NCBI GenBank assembly: GCA_002172675.1
Contig: NETF01000208.1
Coordinates: 1 to 64,000, forward strand
Length of the DNA: 64,000 nt
DNA from: an unicellular cyanobacterium SU3
Lineage (GTDB): Bacteria; Cyanobacteriota; Cyanobacteriia; Cyanobacteriales; Microcystaceae
Reading direction: 5' to 3'
Shown here: one piece after another, positions 63,702 to 64,000 of the stretch
How the letters are laid out: each line of letters begins with the position of its first letter
Position numbering within the stretch: the first letter of the stretch is position 1
Translations under genes and position numbers: made by a program
The notes under the pieces: model-generated
Seen by the model: only the letters and a program-made list of their open reading frames with translations
Told to the model about the DNA's origin: nothing
Databases searched by the model: none

Positions 63702-64000
63702 ATGCTTAAAGCCCTATTTGGTGATCCTAATACCCGCAAAATCAAAAAACTACAACCCATCGTTGCGGAAATAAACTTACTCGAAGAAGATATTCAGCAC
63801 TTATCCGACGAACAACTCAAGGAAAAAACCGTTGAATTTCGGGAAATGCTCGATAAAGCTGACAATGATGAAGAATTAGAGGATATTTTAGACGAAATTC
63901 TCCCGGAAGCCTTTGCCGTAGTCAGAGAAGCCGCCAAACGAGTCTTAGGAATGCGTCACTTTGACGTACAGTTAATGGGGGGAATGGTACTCCATCAAGG
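63702..64000 (+). CDS. secA: Preprotein translocase ATPase SecA (5' part)
   Basis: The first 99 codons are in the window and the gene runs off the end. The opening [19 protein letters not shown], then [14 protein letters not shown] and [20 protein letters not shown] near residues 68-87, followed by [12 protein letters not shown], is the N-terminal part of SecA leading into the first nucleotide-binding motif. SecA powers protein export through SecYEG. ATG 63702 is supported by family alignment. Confidence 0.95.
   Translation, partial: MLKALFGDPNTRKIKKLQPIVAEINLLEEDIQHLSDEQLKEKTVEFREMLDKADNDEELEDILDEILPEAFAVVREAAKRVLGMRHFDVQLMGGMVLHQ

Noticed and set aside
1-64000. CRISPR arrays, rRNA and tRNA genes
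   Set aside because: No regularly spaced repeats, no rRNA-like sequence and no clover-leaf with a GTTCGA-type arm were recognised by eye. A tRNA scan was not possible.

Overview
The window is cyanobacterial. It carries petM (cytochrome b6f), a Psb28-family photosystem II factor, ndhH, acsF (chlorophyll synthesis), bicA, ferredoxin-nitrite reductase and a kai gene set. The octamer GCGATCGC (HIP1) is scattered throughout, base composition is AT-rich, and intergenic tracts such as TTTTGCCTTTTGCCT are present. This fits a unicellular cyanobacterium of the Crocosphaera/Cyanothece type; the genus is an inference from gene content and style, not from a database match.

Layout. 1-3.6 kb: tail of an unknown gene, a dispersed repeat and a three-gene run (EI24-like membrane protein, unknown helical protein, kinase-like fusion). 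3.7-7.0 kb: nirA-nrtP for nitrate/nitrite use behind a good NtcA-type promoter. 7.0-9.0 kb: a gene-poor stretch and miaB. 9.2-11.2 kb: two paralogous Crp/Fnr regulators flanking a small ComFB-like gene. 11.5-16 kb: SpoIID-domain protein, glycosyltransferase, glycosyltransferase relic and an orphan amino-acid binding protein. 16-19.4 kb: small genes, two half-size GDT1 genes, Psb28-like, petM and pdxA. 19.5-25 kb: two tandem FHA-GGDEF-EAL proteins and a DUF697 GTPase. 25.4-33.3 kb: a sodium/bicarbonate island (bicA, NhaS-type antiporter, PsiE-like, seven mrp-type genes). 33.4-38.7 kb: P1B-type metal ATPase, YwiC-like protein and CPA2 antiporter with universal-stress domains. 38.8-44.2 kb: coiled-coil protein, OmpA/BON protein with a possible Roadblock-like domain, Ras-like GTPase and a PAS-GGDEF-EAL protein. 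44.3-49.2 kb: pseudouridine synthase, a kaiA3-kaiB3-kaiC3-type cluster and ndhH. 49.3-52 kb: two duplicated coiled-coil genes and a dead DpnII-type (GATC) restriction-modification system. 52-57.9 kb: sufE, fur, a short PBP4-like peptidase, a double PPK2 kinase, galE and small proteins. 58-64 kb: FAAL-ACP-thioesterase protein, acsF, a desaturase and the start of secA.

Three parts deserve most attention. First, the Kai cluster has a chimeric KaiA (receiver domain plus KaiA C-terminal domain) directly upstream of kaiB and kaiC, matching the non-standard KaiA3B3C3 type. Second, the coiled-coil/OmpA/Ras-like GTPase cassette looks like an uncharacterised envelope system with a G-protein switch. Third, the GATC restriction system is inactivated twice: a 91-bp mobile element with 13-bp inverted repeats and a TA duplication splits the endonuclease, and the methylase has lost its start and carries an in-frame stop.

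Product names come from reading motifs and recalling families, without database searches. Start codons are choices where alternatives exist, and these are stated.
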